A stretch of DNA of 64,000 nt from Earliella scabrosa (taxonomy: Eukaryota > Basidiomycota > Agaricomycetes > Polyporales > Polyporaceae): NCBI GenBank assembly GCA_022605405.1, contig JABYQQ010000008.1, positions 868,001 to 932,000 of the forward strand, given 5' to 3'. This document shows, piece by piece, positions 36,767 to 47,627 of this stretch. The notes beneath the pieces are model-generated. The model searched no databases, was not told where the DNA came from, and worked only from the letters and a program-made list of their open reading frames with translations. Numbering within the stretch: the stretch's first letter is position 1; every line of letters begins with the position of its first letter. The position numbers were made by a program, and so were the translations under genes.

Positions 36767-37795
36767 TCAATATGAAGCAGCGGAACAGAGACATGATGAA
36801 AGACAGGGGAACTCCGGACTTGAGCCCCGCCAGCTCTTGCGTAAGGGCCCCGGGATACTCGATATTGCCCACCTCATACTAATCCCTCCAACTATCGAAG
36901 AGCGGTTTCCACACCAACTGCGACGCTCGCGGACGACATGTCCTGGCATAGCTTCCCATGGAGGGTCGTCTCGCTGAAGAGGGACAGACGGCGGAACGCG
37001 AACCTGCCGCTGTCGATGGTCCTTGACCGGGCCCACGATAGGAGGGGGTGCGAATTCCGGACGGATGCGGTACAACGGGAAGATCTGGAAGTCCGACAGG
37101 GCCACTCCGTGGGCGGTGATTGCGACGGCGCATAGCCCGACGAACTCGAAGCCGGGAGAACTTGAAGCGCGTTCTCCGAGTCTGAGCTGTGCCTCGACCG
37201 TCTTGCAGCGGCGGCTGCGCATGAATGTCGCCTCCATCTCCCGACGGTTGCAGCTTGAGTCAATCTCAGACCATGCATTGATAGGGAAGTATTCGAACCC
37301 GAGGAGTCCGAAACCGAGGGCCGGATTGCGGTCTGACACTCCGTTGGTCGTGACAGTGCGCGCGAGGCGGCAGTGGACGATCTTGTCTCGTGGATGGTCG
37401 TGGGTGTTTGCCCCATACGTGAGCACGGTGCGGGCCATTATGGTATTGCGGAACGCCCAGCTATGGGCCTCTGGGAAGTCCATGCTGTCTTGCAAGAGGC
37501 TGCCGGTGAACGCGTTTCCGAGTACCCGTGTGCAAGGATCATGTTGTAGTCGCGATCCAAACTAAAACAAGTGATTTTGCCCACAGGCCACAGCAAATGG
37601 TCCATTCAGAGTGAGCCTGGAAGACGTGCGGTTTCGACTTACTTGTGGACGGGCCAGTGCGCCGCCCTCTGACACTCCTTGCTGCAGTAGCCTGTTGGGG
37701 CGACGCCAGCGGCACATTTTCGAAACTTCGTCCCGGGAGCGGGCGCTGACCCGTAGTGGCTGTATGTTGTGAGGAAGTTGGTTGGCATAACAGTG
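36767..37795 (-). pseudogene. Degenerate MYND-family gene, copy F
   Basis: The finger exon reads FRKCAAGVAPTGYCSKECQR and AAHWPVHK. The first CxxC pair is gone, the second pair is reduced to one Cys by an insertion, and W-P is displaced by an added His. The C-terminal exon still shows MDFPEAHSWAFRNTIMARTV, FEFVGLCAVAITAHGVAL and IFPLYRIRPEF, the counterparts of the family motifs. An open frame of about 240 codons survives. I cannot find an intact start and finger together, so I call it a pseudogene. A rapidly diverging functional copy is the alternative. Confidence 0.65.
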
Positions 37796-37996
37796 AGTAC
37801 GAAGGGTGCGGCTACCATCTCATTGTACACACGCTACTTATCTGTCATGACTCTCGGACAGACACCACACCCGACGCGTTTCGATGTGTCCTGTTCGAAG
37901 TGAGGAGTAAACATTCTTACACATCTAGCCTCTCGGAAACATGAACGTTTATACTCTGAACTCCGACTCCTGTAGACCACAACGACTCGCATCGAA

Positions 37997-38701
37997 TCAG
38001 GCAACAGGGACCTGCTTCACAACAAAGAGCGCCTCCCGGCCGGGTGCGGCAGAGATGTGAATGCGGAACTTGGCCGGCTTCCCATCCTTGTCCCTGCCCT
38101 CGAACACGTACTTGGACATGAGCGACCCCCCGTCGTTGTCCGCCGCGTTGTATCCGTCGATACCCTTGCCGGACTCGACCACGCCGGCCTTGTATGTCCC
38201 AGCAGTGGGTGCGGTCCAGCCCTGCGACGGTCGAGGTTGCGGTCAGCCTCTAGCATCTCCTTCCCACTAGGCAGCAGTCATCCAGGCCACTCACCAACGA
38301 GAAGTCGTAGTAGTGCTGGTCGTCGAGCGAGAGACGGAAGGCGGTCCCGCCCGTCGCGCCGGTCAGAATGGTGTGATCGCCGTTGCAGGCGGAGAACACC
38401 ATCTGCGAGAAGGAGCCGAAGCTGCCTGGCGAGGTCCAGTAGCGGCCCGAGTCGAAGTAGGTGTCGAGGAGGAGGACGTCGAACTGGGTCTCGTTCTTGA
38501 CCGTGCACTGGACCCAGCGGAACTTGTCCTTGAGATCGGTGGGCGGGCTTGGGATGAGTTCCCCGGCGACCTGCGCATATACGAAATGCATAAGTACCCA
38601 GTGGTATATGGACGAGGAGGACGAGGAGGCACCTTACCGATCTTCACGGCGAGCTCGGCGCCCGTGATGATGGTCCCGAGGATTTCAATAATGGTGGCCA
38701 T
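37997..38701 (-). CDS. Actinoporin-like (cytolysin/lectin fold) protein, copy 1
   Basis: About 180 residues in three exons with GT-AG introns. The N-terminus MATIIEILGTIITGAELA is an amphipathic helix with no signal peptide, as in actinoporins. The core has VKNETQFDVLLLDTYFDSGR and GATGGTAFRLSLDD then HYYDFSLV, which line up with the NES-TYFRSG, GPVATGAVG and YNW regions of the sea-anemone cytolysin family. By family knowledge such proteins bind membrane lipid and can form pores; related folds are non-toxic fungal lectins. Activity here is not shown. The gene is complete, with no breaks seen. Confidence 0.68.
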
Positions 38702-38793
38702 TGGTGAAAAGACGGGTGATGTTAAGATTGGGAGACGGATACAAGAGCAGCTGTGGGCTGGGCTGTTGAGTAACTGAGGTTGGCTGTGGATGA

Positions 38794-38801
38794 TTTATAT
38801 A
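38794..38801 (-). promoter_or_regulatory. Candidate TATA box of actinoporin-like copy 1
   Basis: TATATAAA on the minus strand about 95 bases upstream of the ATG at 38701. Confidence 0.4.
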
Positions 38802-39827
38802 CCTACCTCTGGCGTTTACCAGATCATAATCACGGCGAACAACTAAACTCAATGACCTCGGAGAGCAACAACGATCTCACAAGGTTCGACCTGCAAACGG
38901 TTAGCTCTCGCACGTGTGCGCCTTCTCTAAGGGAAGGAGCGGAGGTTTCACATCGCGGACAGCGGTAAGCTTGCGGGCATCAACCTCGTCCAGCATCGCA
39001 TTGACAGCGGTAGCGGCTAGAATGATCTCCTGCTCCGCTGTTAGAGAGTTCCGAGTCATGTGAGTGAGTAAATTGAATATCATGAGCGCAGTTATCAGTG
39101 AGAATGACGGGACCACCTCGACGTGAGGAATGGACGTCTGCTTCGGCAAGGATGAACGTGGGGGACAAGGCTGCACTATATGTCGTGCATCATTTTGCGG
39201 TTCATTGACTAATAGGATCTGGAATCTGTGAGACGGTTGAGGTGCGCGCGTGCCTATCCGGCTCAGGTCTCATGATGTCGATGAAGACGATCTTCACAAT
39301 CGATACGACCGTAACCCGTTCTCTGGATGCCAGTGAACCGTTACACGCTGTTTTCCTCTGTACCGCTTCAGTTCTGTTCATGCATCTCGAGGTAATAGGG
39401 ACTCACTACTACTTAGTATGTTGGACTGAGGCATGCCAATTGAGCTATTTCCATGACAGATCCAATGAAGTCGGACTTCAACTTCATCCGAATCCTGCCC
39501 GGAAGGTTCGCCCCGCGTCGTTATTTCATTTCAGCTTTACCTCAGTGGAATTGATGGTTCTGCGATAGGTGAGCCGGTGATGACCCACGGACTGTGAAGT
39601 TAAAGATGGTTAGAGAGCGATGCTGCTGTGTAGTGGTGACGCAGACGTTGATGGGGGAGCAACTGAGTCCTGACTCAGAATGTGGCTGTGCGGCGGCGGC
39701 CCGCTGCCGTGGCCGAATGGCTGCGTGTGCCGGCAGCGGAGCTCGAGAGCTTATCCTCGCGCTCCTCCAAGATGGCCCGCCTTCTGCACTTTGACTGCGA
39801 CCACCACCACCGCTGCATCCTTCACCG
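38802..39827. other. Intergenic region between divergent genes
   Basis: About 1 kb. Short open frames on both strands, none with a recognisable domain or a paralogue here. Confidence 0.4.
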
Positions 39828-41323
39828 ATGCAGCTCGCATCCTCCGGCTTGCGCGCCCTAAAGGGCGGGCAGGCCAACAGATTCCCGCCCGGCGGTGGCC
39901 AGCCGTCGCGCTCGATACACATCCCTGCGTTCGCCCCTCTACCATCGTCTCAGTCTAGCACCACAGCACAGGCGGTCTTCAGGCAGACTCGCAATCTCAT
40001 CTCGCGTTTTGTTGCGCATCTCACCGCACCGAGTACGTTGCGCACTCCCCTCCACCTCCATGTTGCCGCAAATGCGCGCCCCTTCCATATGTCGGCCGCT
40101 CGCATGCCGACTATCCAGGAGCGACTTTCACTCCCTGCCCGTCATATCCTCTCGAAGCCGCTCGCTGTGCCCTTCCTCCCACGTCCGCCAGCTGTTCCAC
40201 GTCATATCTCCCAAGTTGGCTTGGGCACCGCTCGCAACTTCTCCAGCGGACGCCCCATCTTCCAGCATCTCGTCGAGAACGTCCCAGTCTACGCACGCGC
40301 ATTCAACGAGGCCGACTGGGAGATAAGAATTGAAGAGGAGAGGCAGAGGCTGCGGATGGAGAAGCAGAAGGCGAGGCGCGTCGCGAAGGAAATGAAGAAG
40401 GCAAAGGCCCCGCTCCGTCCTCTCAAGCAGAACGTCGTCGCTGCCCCTGCTCCCGGTGTCGCAGAGTCGCAGAAGGAAGAGTTCGACCACTACTTCCCCG
40501 CGCCAACCTCCCCCGAGGTCACCACCCACCTTCTCATCCCTCTCGCACCTACTCCGACGTCCCGCCTTCCTCTGCCTCTCAACCCTCCGGCAATGTCCTC
40601 GACACATCCGCTCCTACCGCTCGATGTTATAGCCTCGATGCACGCTTCGCACGGCACGCATGCCTTGAGAGTATCGACAGTGTTTGCCCGGCTCGACGTT
40701 GCGAAGGTCTTCGACGAGCCGGGCGTGCATTGTGAAGCCCGCGGGGATCCGAGCGGTCTATGCACTGTCCTCGAGGTGCGCTTCGAAGGTTGGACGGCTC
40801 ACAAGGTGCGGGGCGTGCTTGGAGAAGCCGGGACGGGCTGGTGCGTCCTCGAAGAGGTCTGGCACGACCAGGCGCATGCCGAAGCCGAGGAGATGGACGC
40901 CGCGCTCGAAGCTCTCAGCACGAGCGGGTCGGAAAGCATGCATGACGCCGATCTGTCGCTCTCCGGCCTTTCTGGTATCAATGGCAGCTGGGGCTCGAAC
41001 ACTCACGGCATCGACCCCGCGCAGTCATTCGTGCTCCCCACGCTCGACTTCTCCGCATCCTTCTCGGGATCATCCTGGTCTCCGCCCGCGTCAACCCACG
41101 GGACCCGCTCGCGGACCTCGAGTTCCACAATGCTTGGTCTCAAATCGATGGGCGATCAAGCTCGCTAGGTAGCTGGTCCGACGGAGAGTCCGATGTCGGG
41201 TCCGCGACGGACTCGGATTGGTTTGAGCTCTCAAGCGCACCTTCAAATGATAGACGGTTCGCGTTCAGCTCGCAGTTCTCGGAGAGGCTGGGCTCGGACG
41301 GGCCTCGGGAGGAGGCGTTCTGA
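39828..41323 (+). CDS. Conserved-looking hypothetical protein, possible frame change near 41,060
   Basis: The start is MQLASSGLRALKGGQANRF (ATG 39828), rich in Arg, Ser and Ala with no acidic residue, so a mitochondrial presequence is possible. A charged coiled-coil-like helix (EEERQRLRMEKQKARRVAKE) follows. A folded-looking part then contains SMHASHGTHALRVSTVFARL and EVRFEGWTAHKVRGVLGEAG. The long frame ends at 41168. However, the overlapping frame gives a natural acidic tail (DPLADLEFHNAWSQIDG through DSDWFELSSAPSND to GPREEAF, stop at 41323). The two join with no room for a normal intron, so a one-base shift or an unusual splice is likely. No function recognised. Confidence 0.6.
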
Positions 41324-42065
41324 TGTACGTTCCGGTCATGACCCATAGCTCTGATTCTTAACCTTCGCCTCTTTACGTGGATGTCGCCCGCATTATCACG
41401 AAGCACGCTCCTTATTGTATGTATTTTGTATCTCATTTGCCAGGAAGGAGGACATGTATGTCATGAGACCATCGATTCATACCTCTCGCCGGGCTCGAAT
41501 CGAGGGATTACGGGGAGGCCAGCCATGGACCTCTTTAGATGATATGATTTTTGTCTACCAGCACACCGCATAACGCATTAGCTCCCTCTTCCCCTGGCGC
41601 AACCGACAAGAGGGTCACCACACTCGGCGATGCACAATCGCCGTTCTTTGTGCACTGCTCGTATGAAGTACGACGACATCAGACGTACTGCTTCTGCCTG
41701 ACAGGTACTCTTCGCGCCTCGGATCCAGGTCCCAGGTCCAATTGGTGCCGCGCCGCATTGCTCTTCCTGTAGTGGAGGATGGTCCTCCTTTTGTTTCTTG
41801 ACAGGGTGAGTGCGGCCTCCGGTGACAGCCTGCCCCGTGACTGACACTACAACCTACCGCACGGCGTTCTGGGATGGTTCGCATTGCAGGGTTTCCGGTG
41901 CGTTCCTGCCACCGGATACATGTATCAGTGGTCGGTAGCTTCGAGCCTGAGAATGCTACGAGACGGGGCGTATTTGAACCTCGCGGGTGTACAGGATGGT
42001 CGACAGTTCACCGTTGCCTTGAGCTCAGTGCCCTGCTCAACTTCTCCCCGCACCACAATCTACCT
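41324..42065. other. Intergenic region upstream of actinoporin-like copy 2
   Basis: About 740 bases. No gene, repeat or TATA-like site that I can support. Confidence 0.4.
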
Positions 42066-42764
42066 ATGACATCCGTTGTCCAAATCTACAACACCGTGAT
42101 TACAGGTGTTGTACTTGCTAGGCAGATCGACAAGGTGCATACCCATCCGCTTGTCCCTCCTCCCCCACGGACGCTCACTGTTCACATACCTCACATGGCT
42201 CGCAGGTCGTCCAGGAGCCGATTCCGGACCCATCGACGGAGCTCATGGACCAATATCGTTGGATCCAGTGCACGCTGAAGAACGAGACCCAGTTCGATGT
42301 CCTCCCTCTGGACACCTACATGGACTCCGGCCGGTACTGGGCTGCGCCTGACCGGCTCGCCCCGTTCACGCAAATGACATTCTCGGCGTGCGACCAAGGC
42401 ATCTTCAGCGGCGCCACGGGTGGGACCGCGTTCCGCGTATGGCTCGATGGCGAGCACTACTACGACTTTTCCTGGGTAAGCTGCTCACCGGTGGGCGTAA
42501 GCTCGCAGGGCAGCATGAGGCTCACTACAATGATAGGGTTGGACAGCGCCCGCAATCGGTTCATTCAAGGCTGCGGTGGTCGAGTCGGACAAAGGCGTCG
42601 ACGGCTACAACGCCGCGAACGATCAACACGGGTCGCTTGTTTCCCGGTGCTTGTTTGAGGGGAAGGATAGACTGGGCTGGCAGACCAGATTTCGCTTTCG
42701 CGTCTCTGCCGAACCGGGCCAGAAGGCGCTCTTTGTCGTGAAGCAGGTGTCGGAAGTTGACTGA
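42066..42764 (+). CDS. Actinoporin-like (cytolysin/lectin fold) protein, copy 2
   Basis: Same three-exon plan as copies 1 and 3. The N-terminal helix (MTSVVQIYNTVITGVVLA) is followed by the shared LKNETQFDVLPLDTYMDSGR and GATGGTAFRVWLDGEHYYDF blocks, then a last exon ending in the family's LFVVKQV strand. It is the most diverged of the three: CNGDH becomes CDQ, and the PS run is changed. No stop or frame break is needed to read it with the intron positions of its paralogues. The start is ATG 42066. The pore-forming role is inferred from the fold family only. Confidence 0.65.
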
Positions 42765-43870
42765 TTGAGATCTCTCAAATTCGGAGGAGCTTATACGATG
42801 TACGGCGGGATATGGGAACGGGATATGGGAAGTCTTGTCGTGCGGGGACGGGGAGAGCTACCCTCAGAGCAGCTGGGAAATCCGTACACTCATTTCCTCG
42901 ATGTATCGTGGCCTGTGCATTGGATGGTCTGGAGTTCGAATGTATTCCAATGTGACGTCGTCTCATTCCCACTTCCTGACGGTGCCTCATCGCGTCCATT
43001 GGTATGGCTTACCTTGACATCCTTGTCATTTAATGCAGCAGCTCTCAGCCGGAAATTAGTGGTAGTAGTTGGATCGCTAGTCCTTCGAACTCTGACTACT
43101 CAACGTCGTGTTTCTAAAAACATATTCTGTCTGTTCGTCATGTCGAAGGCCCATCATGATTTATTACAGGTACTGGCAGTAAGTAGTAGCACGCCATACG
43201 TAGATTTCACAGGTGTGTCCACTCTGTAAATGATGCCGAACGAACTGTGATTAGTTCACATCTGTAACGTATCGCCGTGTGGACATGAACATGCTCTCCA
43301 ACACTACGGAGTTGACCCAGGCCCAACTATCAACTTTGGTTGAAACGTCACGCCGACTCGCTCCACATGTAGTGCAGTGCAGAATGACATGTTCCTCCAT
43401 AACGAGAACTATCTGTTCCTCACCCCTTGTGTGCCTTGTTCGGTGACATCTCGCTCCGCTATTCTCACCAGCATCAAAATAAATCACCCCACTTCACGAC
43501 GTCCGGACATTGTCTCACTGCGGAGCTGGACCTGGTTCTAGCCACTCCAGCTGTTGACAAGACGTTCAGTAGAGTTGCATCCCCCTTACGCCCGCTGTCC
43601 GCACCGCAATGTTTCCGGTGCTTCCCAACTACCTGCCATCAAACAAGCGTACGCATGGAGGCACTAACCATGCGTAGGTTGATTCTGTTACTTCATCTCA
43701 TTCGTCACTTGTTTGCTCGAAGACCAGAGCTGTCGCCCTATACGCGCCCGCAAGCCGAGTATTTAAGCCACTCACTGCAAGGACGAGACACTCACCAGCT
43801 CTCAGCTGTTCTAGTACCAGCCTCAGTATCCCTCTCATTCTCAACTCACCACACATTTTCCCTGCTACCA
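42765..43870. other. Intergenic region between actinoporin-like copies 2 and 3
   Basis: About 1.1 kb with lower GC than its surroundings. One open frame runs into copy 3 but has no homology signal before the ATG. A TATA-like site lies at its right end. Confidence 0.4.
43760..43767 (+). promoter_or_regulatory. Candidate TATA-like element of actinoporin-like copy 3
   Basis: TATTTAAG about 105 bases upstream of the ATG at 43871. Confidence 0.35.
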
Positions 43871-44598
43871 ATGGCTACTGTCATCGGGATTGTCAAGACC
43901 ATCATCACTGGTGTTGAGCTTGCCACCAAGATCGGGAAGGTGCGTCCCAACGCGCCATCGTCCGTCCCGGGATGCGGACCTCTCGACGCACTCACCTCTC
44001 GACGCGAACGCTCACATCCCTCTCACCTCTGCAGGTCGCCGGGGAGCTCATCCCGAGCCCGCCCACCGATCTCAAGGACAAGTTCCGCTGGGTCCAGTGC
44101 ACCGTCAAGAACGAGACCCAGTTCGACGTCCTCCTCCTCGACACCCACTTCGATTCGGGCCGCTACTGGACCTCGCCTGGCGGGTTCGGCTCCTTCTCGC
44201 AGATGGCGTTCTCCGCCTGCAATGGCGACCACACCTTCATGACCGGCGCGACGGGCGGGACCGCCTTCCGTCTCTCGCTCGACGACCAGCACTACTACGA
44301 CTTCTCCTTGGTGAGTGTGCATGTGCAACGGGAGGGACGTCCTCGAGGTTGACCGCATCCTCGATCGTCGCAGGGCTGGACTGCGCCCGCGACTGGGGCA
44401 TACAAGGCCGGCGTCGCGGAGTCCGGGAAGGGCGTCGACGGGTACAACGCTGCGGACAACGACGGGGGGTCGATCATGTCCAAGTACGTGTTCGAGGGCA
44501 AGGACAAGGACGGGCACCCGGCCAAGTTCCGCATTCACATCTCTGCGGCGCCCGGCCAGGAGGCGCTCTTTGTTGTGAAGCAGGTCCCGGTCGCCTGA
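43871..44598 (+). CDS. Actinoporin-like (cytolysin/lectin fold) protein, copy 3
   Basis: Nearly the same protein as copy 1 and in the opposite orientation about 5 kb away, which points to a recent duplication or gene conversion. The N-terminus is MATVIGIVKTIITGVELA. The core blocks VKNETQFDVLLLDTHFDSGR and GATGGTAFRLSLDD differ from copy 1 at only a few positions. The last exon contains the KGVDGYNAADNDGGS segment. Two introns. No signal peptide, so a cytosolic protein released on damage is one possibility. Complete, with no breaks seen. Confidence 0.68.
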
Positions 44599-44951
44599 TG
44601 TGCACGAGTGCTGTATAAGAGTCATTGTATTGCGTCAGAGTCTGTGATCATGTAATCAGTCGTATGAGTCGGAGAACGAGAGATTGGCCCGAGTTGCAGC
44701 ATCTGAGAGGCTGGTACGGAATGAGCTCGGGTCCATAGACCACGCAAGATAGGTGAAGTGCTCTTTGACCCGCAATGATCTACCAGAACCGGGTTCGCAG
44801 CCATGATCCGACGGCGTTAGGAAAGTGAGCGGATGGCGAGGGAGTCGGGGTAGATACATTGGACAGGGTACATACAACGCTGTTGGGAGAAAACCTGTGT
44901 TAGATCCATGGAAAGCTAGAAAACATATGACTGTACCATGATAGGTGTGCG

Positions 44952-45967
44952 TCAGAGCTGAAGGTATTGTGCCCAAATTTCGCGAGGGCGCATGCCTGAT
45001 TTGAACAGCTCGGTTGACTGAGCCATATGTGCAGCCATACGGTCCCAGATCGACTCGTGCACGGCCTTCTTCGTCCATCCCTTCCTCGCCCGCACGGATT
45101 CTTCGACAAGCGGCTCCGGGCGATGATACCACGTGGGACGCGAGTACGAGTGACCCGTCGTAATGTTCGTAGCGCAGATGCCGACGAGGTCACTCAGAAG
45201 CGCACGGGTCTGCGCCTGAAGAGCGGTGTCGTCCGTGCGACGAAGGCGGTATATGGGAAACTCGGTGAAAACGACCACGCCGGTGTCCCCGAGGACGAAT
45301 GCAGCACTGATGACTCCGGCAAACGTTGAGCCTTGCGTTCGAACCTCGCTGGCAGCGCGCGTTGCGCATACGGCTTGTAGCTCGTCCCAGCTGTTGCGGA
45401 GGAAGAACTTCTCGTCCTTGTGGTGGATGTCCAGGTGCGAGATTCGGAACGCTTCAGCAGGGTTCCCGCTGGCACGGAGCTCGCCAGGCGCCAGACCCAA
45501 TAGGACGGCTCGAGGAGAAGAGAGATTGTGGTCGACGCCGCCTTCGAGATATACCTTCGAATTGACTATGGTGGTAAGAGCAAGGCTGTGAATCTCCGTC
45601 CATGCCTTGATAGCGTTACCAGCGGACGCTCCATTCGGGTAGCCGAAGGATTCGAGGGTTGTGAGCGAGGTGTTCGCCGCCGTGAAGTTAGGAGTGGCCG
45701 CTTTCGACGCTCGACATAATTGTCTATGTAGGTGTAAGGTCAGAACACATAGAGGAGTGATGCTCCCTGCCAGAGGGACGGAAGCAGGACTCACTTGTGC
45801 ATAGGCCATGCTGACTTCTGGCATTCTTTACTGCAGTACAATACTACTGAACAGCCACCGCATCGTTTCAGAGGAGGGTCAGATTGCGACCGGCGTTTTC
45901 CGCAGAAGGAGCATGCCCCGTCCGTAAGGATGACGGTATGACCGGTAGGCACAGTTGGCTCATCCAT
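44952..45967 (-). CDS. MYND-type zinc-finger protein, family copy H
   Basis: The start is MDEPTVPTGHTVILTDGAC (ATG 45967). The finger CSFCGKRRSQSDPPLKRCGGC and LYCSKECQKSAWPMHK is again cut by an intron after His-Lys, with the last ligand in HKQLC. The C-terminal region has FGYPNGASAGNAIKAWTEIH, TFAGVISAAFVLGDTGVVVF and FPIYRLR, ending REIWAQYLQL. The end resembles the QALWSTF-type end of copy A. It is the last member of the cluster before the retroelement insertion. Confidence 0.87.
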
Positions 45968-46501
45968 GTGCAGGAAAACGCCGATGTGTGTATGCGAGAA
46001 GCACTAGTGTTGTAGGGGGCCCGGATGGGCGGTACTAGACGCTTGCCAGCGTTAGCACTGATTCATCTCCGACAAATCTGACGTTCAAATCTACAGCTGC
46101 CTTTGGTCTCCGATTGAACCAAGGTTCGGATCAAGCCGCGGAGGAAATTCTCCGCTTGACGGTGCGCAGGGAAGCCGAAGCAGGACTTGCTAAGTTGCTT
46201 CAAACTGCAAACGCTTCAAACCTAGCTATTGAACTACATAGAATCCATCGCCAGCCTCCAGCTGAGCGTTTCTAGAGAACCGTCACCAGAGCGGGGGGCC
46301 AAACTAGGAAGGTCCTTCAACCATGCTGACTATCCGATATCTTCTGGTACCACTCACTGACTGCTTCGCTCGTAGATCGAGAAACCTGTTCTCGTTGTCC
46401 GAGTATGATAAGTACGGCATACAATCGTCCGAACCAGAAACACCGATGTCATCCGAGTCGCCCAATGCCCATCATCCATCCGAATCCATAAGTAATCAAA
46501 G
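45968..46501. other. Intergenic region
   Basis: About 530 bases between the MYND copy H start and the 3' end of the interrupted host gene. Nothing recognised. Confidence 0.4.
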
Positions 46502-47169
46502 TCACGACCAGGGGGCGGAGCGCAGCTCGAGCTCCGGGAAGTAATACACCCTCCCTTTGTGGTCAGGCAACGTGCGGCGCACAGCGACGAGCCATATCGC
46601 CTTTATATCCGGGAACCTCGAACTGGGCTTGGACGCCTCCGACTTCCACCAGCTCCAGATCCGACACTCGGGGGTTGGCTGCTCCCATAGATGATTCAGC
46701 GCACGCCTCGCGACATGCTAGACATTCGAGGAAACAGCCTCAACACGAGAGAAAAACGAGCAGGAGCAAAGGTACGCACGTCCCCATGCCATATCTGCTG
46801 TTTCTGCACCAAGCGCACGACGATGTCGCCCACCGTCCAGTACTCTGGCGACGAGGGCTGCCCGCACACCGCGCGCCAGGTTCTCTCTTGCTTCTCCCCA
46901 GGAAACTATGCACCCGGGAGTCAGAGGGGCGGCAGCGCGAACCACGCCAAGGTCGACAACGACTCACGATCGCCCGTTCGACAAAGGGAGGCGTCTTCTC
47001 CCCTTTTGCGTCCATAACTGGGACGAGCGGCTGGTGTACCGACGGGAGCCAGTTATGCAAGAGGTCGATCATGTCCTTAATCTTGTGCCCTGCGCAATAG
47101 TAACGGTCCAGGGGCATTCCGGGCTTGCCGTGTTTGTTAATCAAGGGGACCCGGAACGACGGGTCCGTG
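46502..47169 (-). pseudogene. 3' part of a host gene split by the retroelement (hypothetical protein)
   Basis: Minus-strand exons encode DTDPSFRVPLINKHGKPG, CAGHKIKDMIDLLHNWLP, KGEKTPPFVERAI, then after an intron FPGEKQERTWRAVCGQPSSP and YWTVGDIVVRLVQKQQIWHG, and a last exon with IWSWWKSEASKPSSRFPDIK and VYYFPELELRSAPWS. The reading frame is continuous with the 5' part at 61159-61532 once the insertion is removed. I do not recognise the family. With the insertion in place the protein cannot be made whole. Confidence 0.7.
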
Positions 47170-47391
47170 TCTATGCGCGTGCGTGACGCGAGCTCTGAAG
47201 CGTATACGAATCTACATTCTGCAAGATGAGATAACAAGATGTGCGACGCTGATGTGATAACTACAGTCCCAACGCGAGAGTTCGATGCAGCAAGAAGGTT
47301 CGGGCGACAGCTCCCCGCCCGGCGTGCGGGCGAGCTGACCGACGCGAACGGCGCGTCTCCTCGAGAGCCTGGGGGAAAAGCAGTGAGCTGC
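47170..47391 (-). repeat. Split direct repeat B2 (222 bp), right element end
   Basis: Identical by eye to 49164-49385. Its outer edge (TCT at 47170-47172 in plus orientation includes the shared core) abuts the host reading frame. Confidence 0.85.
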
Positions 47392-47627
47392 ACGGGCGGG
47401 CGGGGAAGATGCGCGACCCGTGGGTGTGGCGAGGTGGGACGATGGACCGTCCGAGGGTTTGATTATGGGAATAAGGCTCGTTTCTTGGAGAGGTAACGCC
47501 GTCCGACGTGTGAGTGTCGAGTAAGTGGATCAGTGGGAAGGGAGAAGGGAGTGAGTGGCCCCGGCGACTGTCGCGCTTTGGGATGTTATGTCCGCGACGG
47601 CGGCCGTCTTTTCGATGGGAAGCGGGC

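Noticed and set aside
41480..41520. GGGCTCGAATCGAG resembling a tRNA B box
   Set aside because: No matching A box, anticodon arm or acceptor stem found around it.
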